Part shown: one piece after another, positions 1 through 9,100 of the stretch
Position numbering within the stretch: position 1 is the stretch's first letter
Layout: each line of letters begins with the position of its first letter
From: Massilia forsythiae
GTDB taxonomy: Bacteria > Pseudomonadota > Gammaproteobacteria > Burkholderiales > Burkholderiaceae_D
Reading direction: 5' to 3'
Assembly: GCF_012849555.1 (NCBI RefSeq)
Contig: NZ_CP051685.1
Coordinates: 2,542,001-2,606,000 of the forward strand
Length of the DNA: 64,000 bases
Position numbers and translations under genes: made by a program
The notes under the pieces: model-generated
What the model was told of the DNA's origin: nothing
The model's database searches: none
Seen by the model: the letters and a program-made list of their open reading frames with translations, nothing else

Positions 1-3000
1 GCGAGAGTCAAGCTCCTCGGCATCTACCCAGTACCGAGGCGTGATAGAAAAGTTCGCATCTCTTTTCTCACTCTCGCTTAGTTCTCGACTGTCACCGCTC
101 GGTGTATACGTAGCCCATCGATGATCAAACTGATGGATCATTTTTGCCTCATATAGCGGTACGGCGTCGACGCCTGCTTGGTCAAGAAAGAGGTGGCTGT
201 CTTCAGCCATATGGAAGAGTCTAGTGTGAAAGGTTAGACCCCAGGGGTTTCCACCCTCTTGGGCTTCGTTAATCAGCACTGGCGCGGCGCGATAGAGCTT
301 CTTTGTGAGATCGGCGTCGCGCGTGCTACGGAACACCGCGCAGGTCAGTGTGTTGGGATTGATGAGCCGGAACTCGTCAGGGCTGAGGGTAAAACGGCGC
401 CTGGGGTCAGACAGCTGATCAACTTGGCTTGCAAAGCAAACAAATTCGGCCCGGTTCGCTGTCCCAAGGGTCAATAGGCAAAACTTGAAGCTGCGGTGTA
501 CCGATGGAAAGACGGCATCGCGATTCTCGATGTCATACAAACTCACCAAGCGGCTCTGCTGTGTGATGTGTCCAAAAAAGGCTTTGGTGCTGTCATCGGT
601 AGCAATCCCGGTAGGCACAATAAAGCCTGCTCGCCCATTGCCCGAATGGATCTGCAGAATGGTTTCCGCAAATAGCGCATAAGTATTGACATCGCCAATG
701 CCTGTCAGCGGATAGCGCCCTCCATCTTTTCCACCCACATGGGCAAAGAGGCTGGCCGCTTCCGCCGTGCGGCGGGCAGTGATGAATTCATCGTACAAAC
801 TCTTTTCGGCTTCATCCTCCTGCGTCACCTGGGCGAGATCGGGGTAAAGGTGTCGCGCTAACATGCCCTCGCTGAGCCATTGGATGCGCTTTGTTCGTTC
901 CGCCTTGTTGCGAGCCCCAGCCACGTCGCGATGGCGAGTGGCAAAGAACTCTTCTTCCTGCAGCTTGATGCGTTCCCACGGCGGATTGCCAAGCACGCAG
1001 TCGAAGCCACCTTGAGCAAATACCTGTGGAAAGGCCAATGGCCAGTGGAAGACCCGAGCCTGCTGGCAGGCAGCTTGTGCTGCGGCCAGGGCGGCCTGCT
1101 GTCCGGTCTGTAAGGTGGAGCCCTGCAGAGTGAGGACCAGTGTTGTGGTGGTTGGAATAGCCTCGGCGTTGGCCGAAGTCTTGGGCAGTAGGTAGGCCCC
1201 CAGCAATGCATTGGCCGCAGCGGCCAAGTGGCTGGTGCGTGCTGTTTGCAGATAGAGGGCGTAGGCTTGGGCCTTGGCCTCGATTTCAGTGGTACTGCTT
1301 TCCGGCAAGGTCTCAATAGCTCGAAGCTGTGTCAGACCATGAGTATCCTCCAACTGCAGCCGGGCTTGTCGGCTCTTGCGTTCGGTGGCGAGCTGTTTGA
1401 GCGCGGCCGTATTGGCCTTGGTCAAGGCCTTGCACACCTCTTTGTCGTCACCGGACAGGGGCTTAAAGGCGTCTTTCGCTATGCCGAACTCAAGGGCTTT
1501 AAGGTCGATGAGGCCTAAAAGCGCATCGCCCACTTGTAGGTGATGATCCAGAAAGCTCAAGGGACGGCCTTCTTCGAAACCCTCTAGCCAGAGCGCGGTG
1601 CGGGCGAGTTCAATGGCCATAGGGTTGCGGTCCACCCCGAAGATACAGCGCGCCACCACCTCGCGCAGAGCGTGGCGGTAGTCTTGTGGGCGCACGGCAC
1701 CCTCCTGACCAGTCTCAACGCTGCGCAGTTCGGCCAGCTTTTCCGCCAGCCGGCGGGCTGCTGCCAGCAGAAAGTGGCCGCTACCGCAAGCGGGATCCAT
1801 CACTCGGATGGATAGCAGGGCTTGCGTGGGATTGTTGGCGTGGGCCATTAGGCGCTGTTCGATAACGGGGTCCAGCGCACTTTTGATCAGCTCCTGCACT
1901 AGGCTGTCAGGTGTGTAGTAGCTGCCTGAGGTTTTGCGGGCATTGCCTGCGGTGCTGCCTTCTTCGGTGATGCCAACAAAGCCGAATCGGCGCGCAGGCA
2001 AATCGATGGTGGGCACTAGTTCAAGAAGGCTTTCGTACACACTGCCCAGCTCTTCAGGCCCCATGTTGCGGTAGTCCACCGGGGTGAGGCTGCTGGCATT
2101 ACCCTGGGCGATGACGGCCCAGCGCAGGTGTTGCATCCCGGCGAGCATGTGGGTGTTGTGCAGGCTGGCGGCGTCCAGCTGCGGACATTGGTCCTCGGCG
2201 AACAGACCGCCCAAGGCAGGCAGTGCCAGCCGCGCCTGTCCGTGTGCCAAGCCGCGCCAGACGATCCGGATGGCCTGCCAGTGGTCGTCATGCCTATTTC
2301 GGGCGCGGCGCTTTAGGCATAGCTCACGCAAACGGCTCAGTGCATAGCCTCCGGCGTACGCTTTGCGGGCAGCCAATGCCTCTACGCTGTCATCAACCGG
2401 GTGCAACACACCGCGCTCTTCCACGGTGAAGACAAAGATCAGCCGATAGATGAGCCGCAGCAGCTGCTGGAAGTAGGCGTCCTTGCTTAGGCTGCCGTCA
2501 TGTAGCGCAGCCCGCAGCGCGTCATTGGCGGGATGCTGTAGGAATCCTTCGCCAAAGGTCAGCAGGGCTTTCTCGACCCCGTTGCGCAGACCGGCGCGCA
2601 CACGCGTGCCCTCGGCTTTGCCTGCTTCGCGCCATTGCTCCCAGACGCAAGCGGCGCTACCAGACTGCGGTGCACGGCTGCTGTGCATCAGGCGCCACAC
2701 GTTGGCGAACTCGGCATAACGCTGGCCGCCCAGCAGATCGGCCAGGTCGTATTCCAAGTAGGTGGGCCGGGTGAGCGAGGCCGCATCGCGCAATAGGCGG
2801 AGTTGCTTGCCGTTGCTGACGATGCCCCAGGTATGATCAGGGCTGGCGTTGAGCAGCTCCTGCATGACCTGGAAGGCGGACTTCTTGCGGTTGCTGCTGC
2901 CCGCTATCGCAAAGCGTGAGTCGGCGTCGTCCAGAGCCACGTTGTGCGGGGCCACCAGCACCGCCATACGGCCTGCCAGCACGTTGACGGGGTAGGCCAT

Positions 3001-3342
3001 GGTGGCCACTTGCACGGAAGTGGTGGACTGCACAGGGGTGTAGCCCAAGGCATCGCGGAGCAGTTCACTCACAAAGCTGACGGTCAGCCGGTGAGCATCT
3101 ACATCTGCACGGTCCAGCTGGGCTGCGAAGTGTTGCCACTGCGCGCAGGCAATCTGGAAGGCGCGGCTGTATTCATCTTTGAGCTTGACACCTTTGGGCA
3201 CACCGTAGTCGACCTCGGTCTGACCTTGCGCGCGGCCTTGCGCGGCCTTCTCCAACTGGTCGGGGAGGAACAGGCTGCCTTCCAGTTGAATGGTGGGCAG
3301 ATTGAGCGTAGCCTGGTGCTTGCTGTTGCGTATGCGTTTCAT
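1..3342 (-). CDS. Eco57I-type N6-adenine DNA methylase, C-terminus cut by window edge
   Basis: This is a large class I SAM-dependent DNA methyltransferase. About 1114 residues are visible and the 3' end lies outside the window. Reading back from the ATG at 3342 the frame stays open to base 1. Motif I DPACGSG is near residue 516, followed by GVDRNPMAIELA, and the adenine-specific NPPW motif (VLGNPPWERIK) is near residue 787. The long N-terminal region before motif I is typical of PglX/DrmMI/Eco57I-like enzymes. The start lies 18 bp after the SNF2 gene stop with a purine-rich GAGAAG ahead of it, so it is the next gene of the same operon. It probably marks self DNA for the two helicases; that role is inferred from DISARM-like systems. 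Confidence 0.85.
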   Translation of the reverse strand, partial: MKRIRNSKHQATLNLPTIQLEGSLFLPDQLEKAAQGRAQGQTEVDYGVPKGVKLKDEYSRAFQIACAQWQHFAAQLDRADVDAHRLTVSFVSELLRDALGYTPVQSTTSVQVATMAYPVNVLAGRMAVLVAPHNVALDDADSRFAIAGSSNRKKSAFQVMQELLNASPDHTWGIVSNGKQLRLLRDAASLTRPTYLEYDLADLLGGQRYAEFANVWRLMHSSRAPQSGSAACVWEQWREAGKAEGTRVRAGLRNGVEKALLTFGEGFLQHPANDALRAALHDGSLSKDAYFQQLLRLIYRLIFVFTVEERGVLHPVDDSVEALAARKAYAGGYALSRLRELCLKRRARNRHDDHWQAIRIVWRGLAHGQARLALPALGGLFAEDQCPQLDAASLHNTHMLAGMQHLRWAVIAQGNASSLTPVDYRNMGPEELGSVYESLLELVPTIDLPARRFGFVGITEEGSTAGNARKTSGSYYTPDSLVQELIKSALDPVIEQRLMAHANNPTQALLSIRVMDPACGSGHFLLAAARRLAEKLAELRSVETGQEGAVRPQDYRHALREVVARCIFGVDRNPMAIELARTALWLEGFEEGRPLSFLDHHLQVGDALLGLIDLKALEFGIAKDAFKPLSGDDKEVCKALTKANTAALKQLATERKSRQARLQLEDTHGLTQLRAIETLPESSTTEIEAKAQAYALYLQTARTSHLAAAANALLGAYLLPKTSANAEAIPTTTTLVLTLQGSTLQTGQQAALAAAQAACQQARVFHWPLAFPQVFAQGGFDCVLGNPPWERIKLQEEEFFATRHRDVAGARNKAERTKRIQWLSEGMLARHLYPDLAQVTQEDEAEKSLYDEFITARRTAEAASLFAHVGGKDGGRYPLTGIGDVNTYALFAETILQIHSGNGRAGFIVPTGIATDDSTKAFFGHITQQSRLVSLYDIENRDAVFPSVHRSFKFCLLTLGTANRAEFVCFASQVDQLSDPRRRFTLSPDEFRLINPNTLTCAVFRSTRDADLTKKLYRAAPVLINEAQEGGNPWGLTFHTRLFHMAEDSHLFLDQAGVDAVPLYEAKMIHQFDHRWATYTPSGDSRELSESEKRDANFSITPRYWVDAEELDSR

Positions 3343-3360
3343 GTTCTTCTCGGCTCAGGC

Positions 3361-6153
3361 TTACAGCGAATCAGGCAGGAGCACGTACACACCCATCACA
3401 TCTACCGGTAGACAGGGCTTGACGTTGTATTGGCCCACATCGCGAGCGGCTTCACGCACGCGCTTGTGGTCATCCAGCAAGGCTTCAGCGCGCTGCTGCG
3501 CCAGGGATTCCAACTGTTGAGGGTTGGCAGCCAAGAGTTCAAGGGCTTGGCAGACCTCTCGCTGAACGGCTTCAGGGGGCAGGTTGCCACTAGGGGTGCA
3601 TTCGATGAGGCGGGCTGCCTGGTCATCGGCCAGCCACACTGGATTTGCCCGGCCGCGTACGGCCAAGGCGACGGTTTCTTCAGCCATCATCTGGAAGGAT
3701 TCGCGGCGGCGCACATAGCTGAGCTGATGGCGCACGCGCAACAGGTATAAAGTAGTGGCCACTTCCACGTCGTTAGTTAGCGTTGCAGCGCAGCGGGCTG
3801 CTACCGGCTGGGTGTTGCCCAATGCGTCTTCCAGCAGGTGTTGGGCCAGCAGGCCCACAAGCGGGTGGCTGCGGTGCAGCTCGGCGAAGTCGATTAGCTG
3901 AACTGCGTCCAGCCCTTCGTCGGCTAGGCGCAGGCGCAAGGCCTCGGGAAGATGTTGAGGGGTGAAGCGCGCCTGGTTGGCGCGGCGCGTGCTGTCTAGT
4001 GGTGATCCTAGGCGTACGCAGGCGCTTTGAAGAAAACGCTTCACATCGGCTTGGGTACCCAGGGCCTGCTGCTGTTTGTGCCACTCAGGGAGTACCTCGT
4101 CAGGACGGATGCGGCGCTGCGCAAACACGGTGCGATTTGCCTTGGCTTTTTCCAATGCGTCTTGCCACTGGGCCTGCAAGGGCGCGAGCAGTCGCTCTGG
4201 CTCGCCAAAGTCGAAGGACTCTTGCAACATGATGGCCGGCGCCCTGTGGTCTCGGCGCATTAGCGCAGCCTTGACCAAGGCTTGGTTGATGCGAGCATCG
4301 TCTTCGGGCAGTGGGACCATCACGCCCAGCTCCTTCTGGATCGCCTCACCCTTGCGCAAGATGACCTTCAACACGAAGCCGTCGATCGGGTTGTCTTGCC
4401 CGTAGAGCATCGTGCAGCGCACCTCAGGGGCTTGCTGGCCAAAGCGGTCTACTCGCCCTTCGCGTTGTTCGTGGCGTGTTGGGTTCCAAGCCAGGTCGTA
4501 GTGGATGACTGCGGTGAATAGGTGTTGCAGGTTGATGCCTTCTGACAGGCAATCGGTCGCGACCAAGATGCGACTGTCGGCTTCACCCATGACTTCCACA
4601 CGCTCACGCCGCTCTTCGGGCGTGAATTCGCCTGTGATGGCCTCAATGGTAGCCTGGGGAAACTTTGCCTTGAGCTGGTCCGCCACGTAGTGTGCGGTCG
4701 CGATGTACCGGCAGAACACCACTGGGTGGTAGCCATCTATGTGCAACTGGCCAACATGCTGAATCAATGCGGCCAGCTTTGGGTCGCCGGATTGGCCGGA
4801 AAGCCGTTGAGCCGTGGCGATGAGGTCTTGCAGGCGGGACACGTCTTGCACCTGAGCTGGAGGCTCCAGGTCGTTGACTGAAAGGTCGTCGGCCGCGCCA
4901 TCATGCAAACGTTCGTCGGTTAGCAGGTCATCTTCGGACTGGGTGCCTTCAAGACGAGTGGTCAAGGCTTTGACCGCAGCGGCAGGAGAAGATGCCACGC
5001 AACGCAGCAAGGCGAGCGTGGCGTACCACATAAGGCCTGAGCTTGCGGCGACCCCCTCGCGTTCTGCGGTCTCTGCCAGTTCGCGACAGTAGTCCTGCAC
5101 CGCGTCGAAGAAGTTGCCCCAGTCACCACTGAGCTCGTAAGTGAGCTCAGTTTTCATGCGCCGTGCAAAACCGCGGCCGTCTTCTGTCTCGGCCTGCCAC
5201 TCGGCGATATCCTTGCGACGGCGTTGCACGAAATGGCGAGCCAGTTCCTGGCGCAGCGGATCGCTGGCCGACATGCGGCCTTGCAACGCCAGAAAGCGCT
5301 GATCCAGCAACGTCAGCAGGTTGTAGAAGGCGACTTCGTCGCCGGAATGTGGCGTGGCGGTGAGCAGGATCAGATGTCTGTGCTCGTCCCTCCCCAGTCG
5401 CTGCAACAGCTCAAAGCGAAGTTGCTTGCCGGCGCCGCTGCTGACGCAGGTGTGGGCCTCGTCCACGATGATGCATTCGGGCGCAGTGGCGATGAATTGC
5501 TCGCGGTTGCGTTCGCTCTTAATGTAGTCCAGGCTCACGACTACCACCGGGTGGTGATCGAACAGGGCCACCCCATTTGGCAGTTCGCGCTCGACCCGCG
5601 CGGCCGACGATGCCGTGAGCGCAACGGCGTGAAGGTTAAACCGGGTTTCGAGCTCCGCTTGCCATTGCTCGACAAGGTGGGGTGGGCACAACACGGCGAG
5701 ACGGGCAATTTCTCCCCGATCCATCAGCTCGCGCGCAATCAGCCCTGCTTCAATGGTTTTGCCGATGCCCACGTCGTCGGCAATCAACAGGCGAACTGTG
5801 GACAAGCGCAGGGCCATCAGCAAGGGCACCAATTGGTAACCACGTGGCTCCACTGCGATGTTGCCGAACGACCGGAACGGGCCGGCACCAGCGCGTAGAG
5901 TAAGGCGCAAAGCATCGCGTAACAGGACGGCCGCCGCATGGTTGCCAGCGAGAACTGGATCCGGCAGGTCAAAAGTGGCGTGTTCAATCGGCGCCAGTTC
6001 CAGCGCGGGGATCAGAGAAATCGTTTCGTCTTCTGCGCCGCCCAGAGGGCGCAAGCGCAGCCAGTCACGGTGCGAGTCGGTCTGCACCACCCATTCGCGA
6101 CCACGGGCGCGAACCAGGTTGCCAGGCTGAAAGTCGTGTTCAAGAGTTGTCAT
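3361..6153 (-). CDS. SNF2/RapA-type helicase (DrmD-like)
   Basis: This 930-aa superfamily 2 ATPase has Walker A DVGIGKT at residues 127-133, DEAH at 231-234, motif III LLTATPHSG, and a C-terminal helicase lobe with SEGINLQ and REGRVDRFGQ near 535-570. The length and order fit the RapA/HepA-like SNF2 helicases called DrmD in class 1 DISARM. No nuclease domain is apparent. It lies 18 bp after the giant helicase and 18 bp before the methylase, so the three genes are almost certainly co-transcribed. A role as a DNA translocase in a methylation-guided defence complex is inferred; a cellular RapA role is unlikely given this neighbourhood. Confidence 0.85.
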   Translation of the reverse strand: MTTLEHDFQPGNLVRARGREWVVQTDSHRDWLRLRPLGGAEDETISLIPALELAPIEHATFDLPDPVLAGNHAAAVLLRDALRLTLRAGAGPFRSFGNIAVEPRGYQLVPLLMALRLSTVRLLIADDVGIGKTIEAGLIARELMDRGEIARLAVLCPPHLVEQWQAELETRFNLHAVALTASSAARVERELPNGVALFDHHPVVVVSLDYIKSERNREQFIATAPECIIVDEAHTCVSSGAGKQLRFELLQRLGRDEHRHLILLTATPHSGDEVAFYNLLTLLDQRFLALQGRMSASDPLRQELARHFVQRRRKDIAEWQAETEDGRGFARRMKTELTYELSGDWGNFFDAVQDYCRELAETAEREGVAASSGLMWYATLALLRCVASSPAAAVKALTTRLEGTQSEDDLLTDERLHDGAADDLSVNDLEPPAQVQDVSRLQDLIATAQRLSGQSGDPKLAALIQHVGQLHIDGYHPVVFCRYIATAHYVADQLKAKFPQATIEAITGEFTPEERRERVEVMGEADSRILVATDCLSEGINLQHLFTAVIHYDLAWNPTRHEQREGRVDRFGQQAPEVRCTMLYGQDNPIDGFVLKVILRKGEAIQKELGVMVPLPEDDARINQALVKAALMRRDHRAPAIMLQESFDFGEPERLLAPLQAQWQDALEKAKANRTVFAQRRIRPDEVLPEWHKQQQALGTQADVKRFLQSACVRLGSPLDSTRRANQARFTPQHLPEALRLRLADEGLDAVQLIDFAELHRSHPLVGLLAQHLLEDALGNTQPVAARCAATLTNDVEVATTLYLLRVRHQLSYVRRRESFQMMAEETVALAVRGRANPVWLADDQAARLIECTPSGNLPPEAVQREVCQALELLAANPQQLESLAQQRAEALLDDHKRVREAARDVGQYNVKPCLPVDVMGVYVLLPDSL

Positions 6154-6171
6154 AGAATGCGTTCGGGGGTA

Positions 6172-9100
6172 TCAACTGGCTGAACCAAACACGGCCGGGT
6201 GTTCAGCGAAGCGTTTGGACCAATGTTCGGGTTCGGAGAAGTCCAGCACTTGCCAGCCCTTGTCTTGCAGCGAGGCGGCTGTGGCGTCATCGAGCGGGCT
6301 GAGGAATACCAATGCGCGCGCGGCCTTGTACTGGGCCGCAGCGGTGGCTGCGCCTTGATTGACCGGGATGTTCAGGGCGTCCGGTGTAGTGAAGCCAGCC
6401 TGATGCAGTGCGGCCAGCCAGCGCGCCTGGGGCGCGTCGTCTGTTGGTTTAGCACCGGTGGTATCAATCTGGCGAACGGGTAAACTATCATCTGAAGGGC
6501 GCAACTTGACTTGGGCGTTGGCCATGGCAACCAGCAGCTTGAGCGCCTCTGGGTTGCGTCGGTTGATGTGCTCGTGGTCAGGCTGGTTGAAGTATGAGAG
6601 CAGGCACTGGTAACAGCCGGCCTCACAGATGTGGTTACCGAGGTCATTGGTCTCTTCCAGCGCCGGCAGGTCTTCGATCCGCCAAATGCGATCGGCGGGA
6701 TCTCTATGATGCAGGAGCCGTAGCGCGTTCTGTGCAACCAGGGCCAAGCTGGCGGAGTCATTGGCCAACCGGGTGAGCACGCCCGCGCCACCTTCCGCGG
6801 CCTCATAGAACAGCAGCGCGCGGCGTTCGTCGAGCTTTGGCAATGGCTCGGCCACGAGCTCAGATTCTTCGATCTGAAAAGTCATCTCGACACCCCGTTT
6901 AAGCGCAGCCTGCAACGTAGCCATAGCCTCCAATGGAAGCACATGAACCGGCGCCATGATCAGCAAGTTGCGATGATCTTCAACGAAGGGAACGATGCGC
7001 TGGTTGGGCACCTTGTCCATGAGCGCGTCATCGTTGCCGTTGTCGTCGCCCGCATTCGGGGCATCCTGCTTGCTCCAGGTTCCCGTAATTGGGTTGATGT
7101 AGAAGCCTAGTTGTTCCTTGTCTTTGCGACGGCGCCATCCCCGATTTATACGCCAGATGCGGGCGGCGGGCGCGTAGCTGAGTTCGGCCAGGACACCCTC
7201 ACTCTGCAGAACATCGGCCTTCTGCTTCTGAATCTTTCCATCAGGCCCAGGCAAGAAACGGTATGTGGTTTGCAGCTCGAAGCCTTGGCGCTGACGGTCT
7301 TCGTCGTTGATGGATATGCGTTCGACCGGAAGGGTTTCGACCGTCTCAATGCGGTAGAGCTCGCGTACCCAATCAGTTTCCGTCAGCAGCGCATCGCAGT
7401 TCTCGCAACGGTTGACCAGCGGCTGCCCACCACCCGGCTCGCCCAAGTGGCCATAGCCGCATTGGCTGCATACCAAAGAGGTGATCGTTGAGAGCTGACT
7501 GTTGCCTGAGATGTGGTCGGCATTGCCCACGTTGAGCTTAGCACGCACCACTCGGTACATGCGTCCCTGGTGGTAGATGAGGCTGCGTGGTCCGAACTCA
7601 GACAGGGCAAGGAAGCGGGGGCGGCTAACCATGCTGCCCTCGTCATCTTTACCGTTGGTGGTCTGCCCGCCTCGGGCTGGAATCCAAGCCATGAGGGGCA
7701 GACGAGGGAAGTTGTAACCCGGCAGGAAGCCTTGGCTGGCCAGGTAGCGGTATGTGTAGAAATCGGTGTTCTGGCTGTTGCCCGATTTGAGGAGTACATC
7801 GTACTGCCGTGCGGCGTCACCGTAGCGGCGTTGAGCGTTTTGGCGCTCGGCGTGCGATGCTGTATGGCTCTTGACGATCTGGTCAGCCATGTTCATCTGC
7901 TGCCGTGTGGCGTCAAACAAAACACGCCAGCGCTCCAAGGCGCCGGAAAGCTGTTGGGGAGCGCGCTCGATGACCTGCTGCACGTGCTCGGTTGTGAACC
8001 AGTGACTACCGTTCAAATCGGGCAGGAGCTGCTCCACGACGCGCTGCGCGCTACGCAAGGCGCGCTCACGCACACCGGGTGAGTTGAAGGCGTCTTGGTA
8101 GCTCTGTTTGAGTGGCTTACCGGGCTGATCCAGGTCTAGCATTGGAGCAATGCTGGCATCCAACGGAGTTTGCGTGCTCGCCAGCCACACAGCCTGCAGG
8201 TGGCTGTCCACGAGGTCGCGGTTGGCCAGATCCAGTGTGGGCGCGCGAACCACCCCATGGACCATGTCGTTGGCATGGTGGAAAAACCATTGGTCGTGCG
8301 GACTGAGCGCAGCGCAATAGGTGACGACCAAAGCTTGTTGGCCGGAGCGGCCCGCCCGGCCGCTGCGCTGCGCATAGTTAGCTGGCGTGGGCGGCATGTT
8401 CCGCAGGTACACGGTGTTGAGCGCGGAGATGTCCACGCCCAGTTCCATAGTAGGGGAGCAGAACATGACCGGTAAGCGCTCCAACGGAGCCTCGTGCGCG
8501 GGATTCTGCGACCAGTCGTTGCGGTCTTTGTCGGTGTAGCGGAAGCGCTGTTCTAGCAGTTGGCGGCGCGGCGCGTCAATCTGTGCGGTGTGTTCTTGGG
8601 CTTCGAACTCGAACAAGGGGTGAGACGGCAGGCGCAGCAGATCTGCCACGCTGAGGTAGAGCTCTCGGAAGAAGGTGTTGACCCGGCTGTCGTCACCAAG
8701 CGCCTGATCGCTGGTCAGGCACCAGTCCAAGGCGGCGGCGTTCAGGCGCCAGCCTGCCAATTGCGTGTCAATGGCGTGCTTCTGAACATAGCCGTAGTTG
8801 CCTGCAGCGCGCAGCATCGCCTCAATGAGTTCAACCCACTCAGGGTCTTTCCAGTGTTTGACCTCACCTGCAAAGACTGTGTCTTGCCAGAAGCTGGATG
8901 CCTTGACCAGCCGCAGCAGTCGCGAGCGCGCGCCGCCAGTAACAAGATCGGTTCGTGGCTTGCCTTTGTACTCAGGGCGTTTGCCCAGAATCAGGTAGCG
9001 GCCCGTCTCGAGGTTTTCGTCAGGAGCAAAAGCCCAGCGCTCCGTGAGGTAGGTATGTCCGCTCGTTCGCGCTTTGTCGTGCTCGACAGGGTCAAGGTAG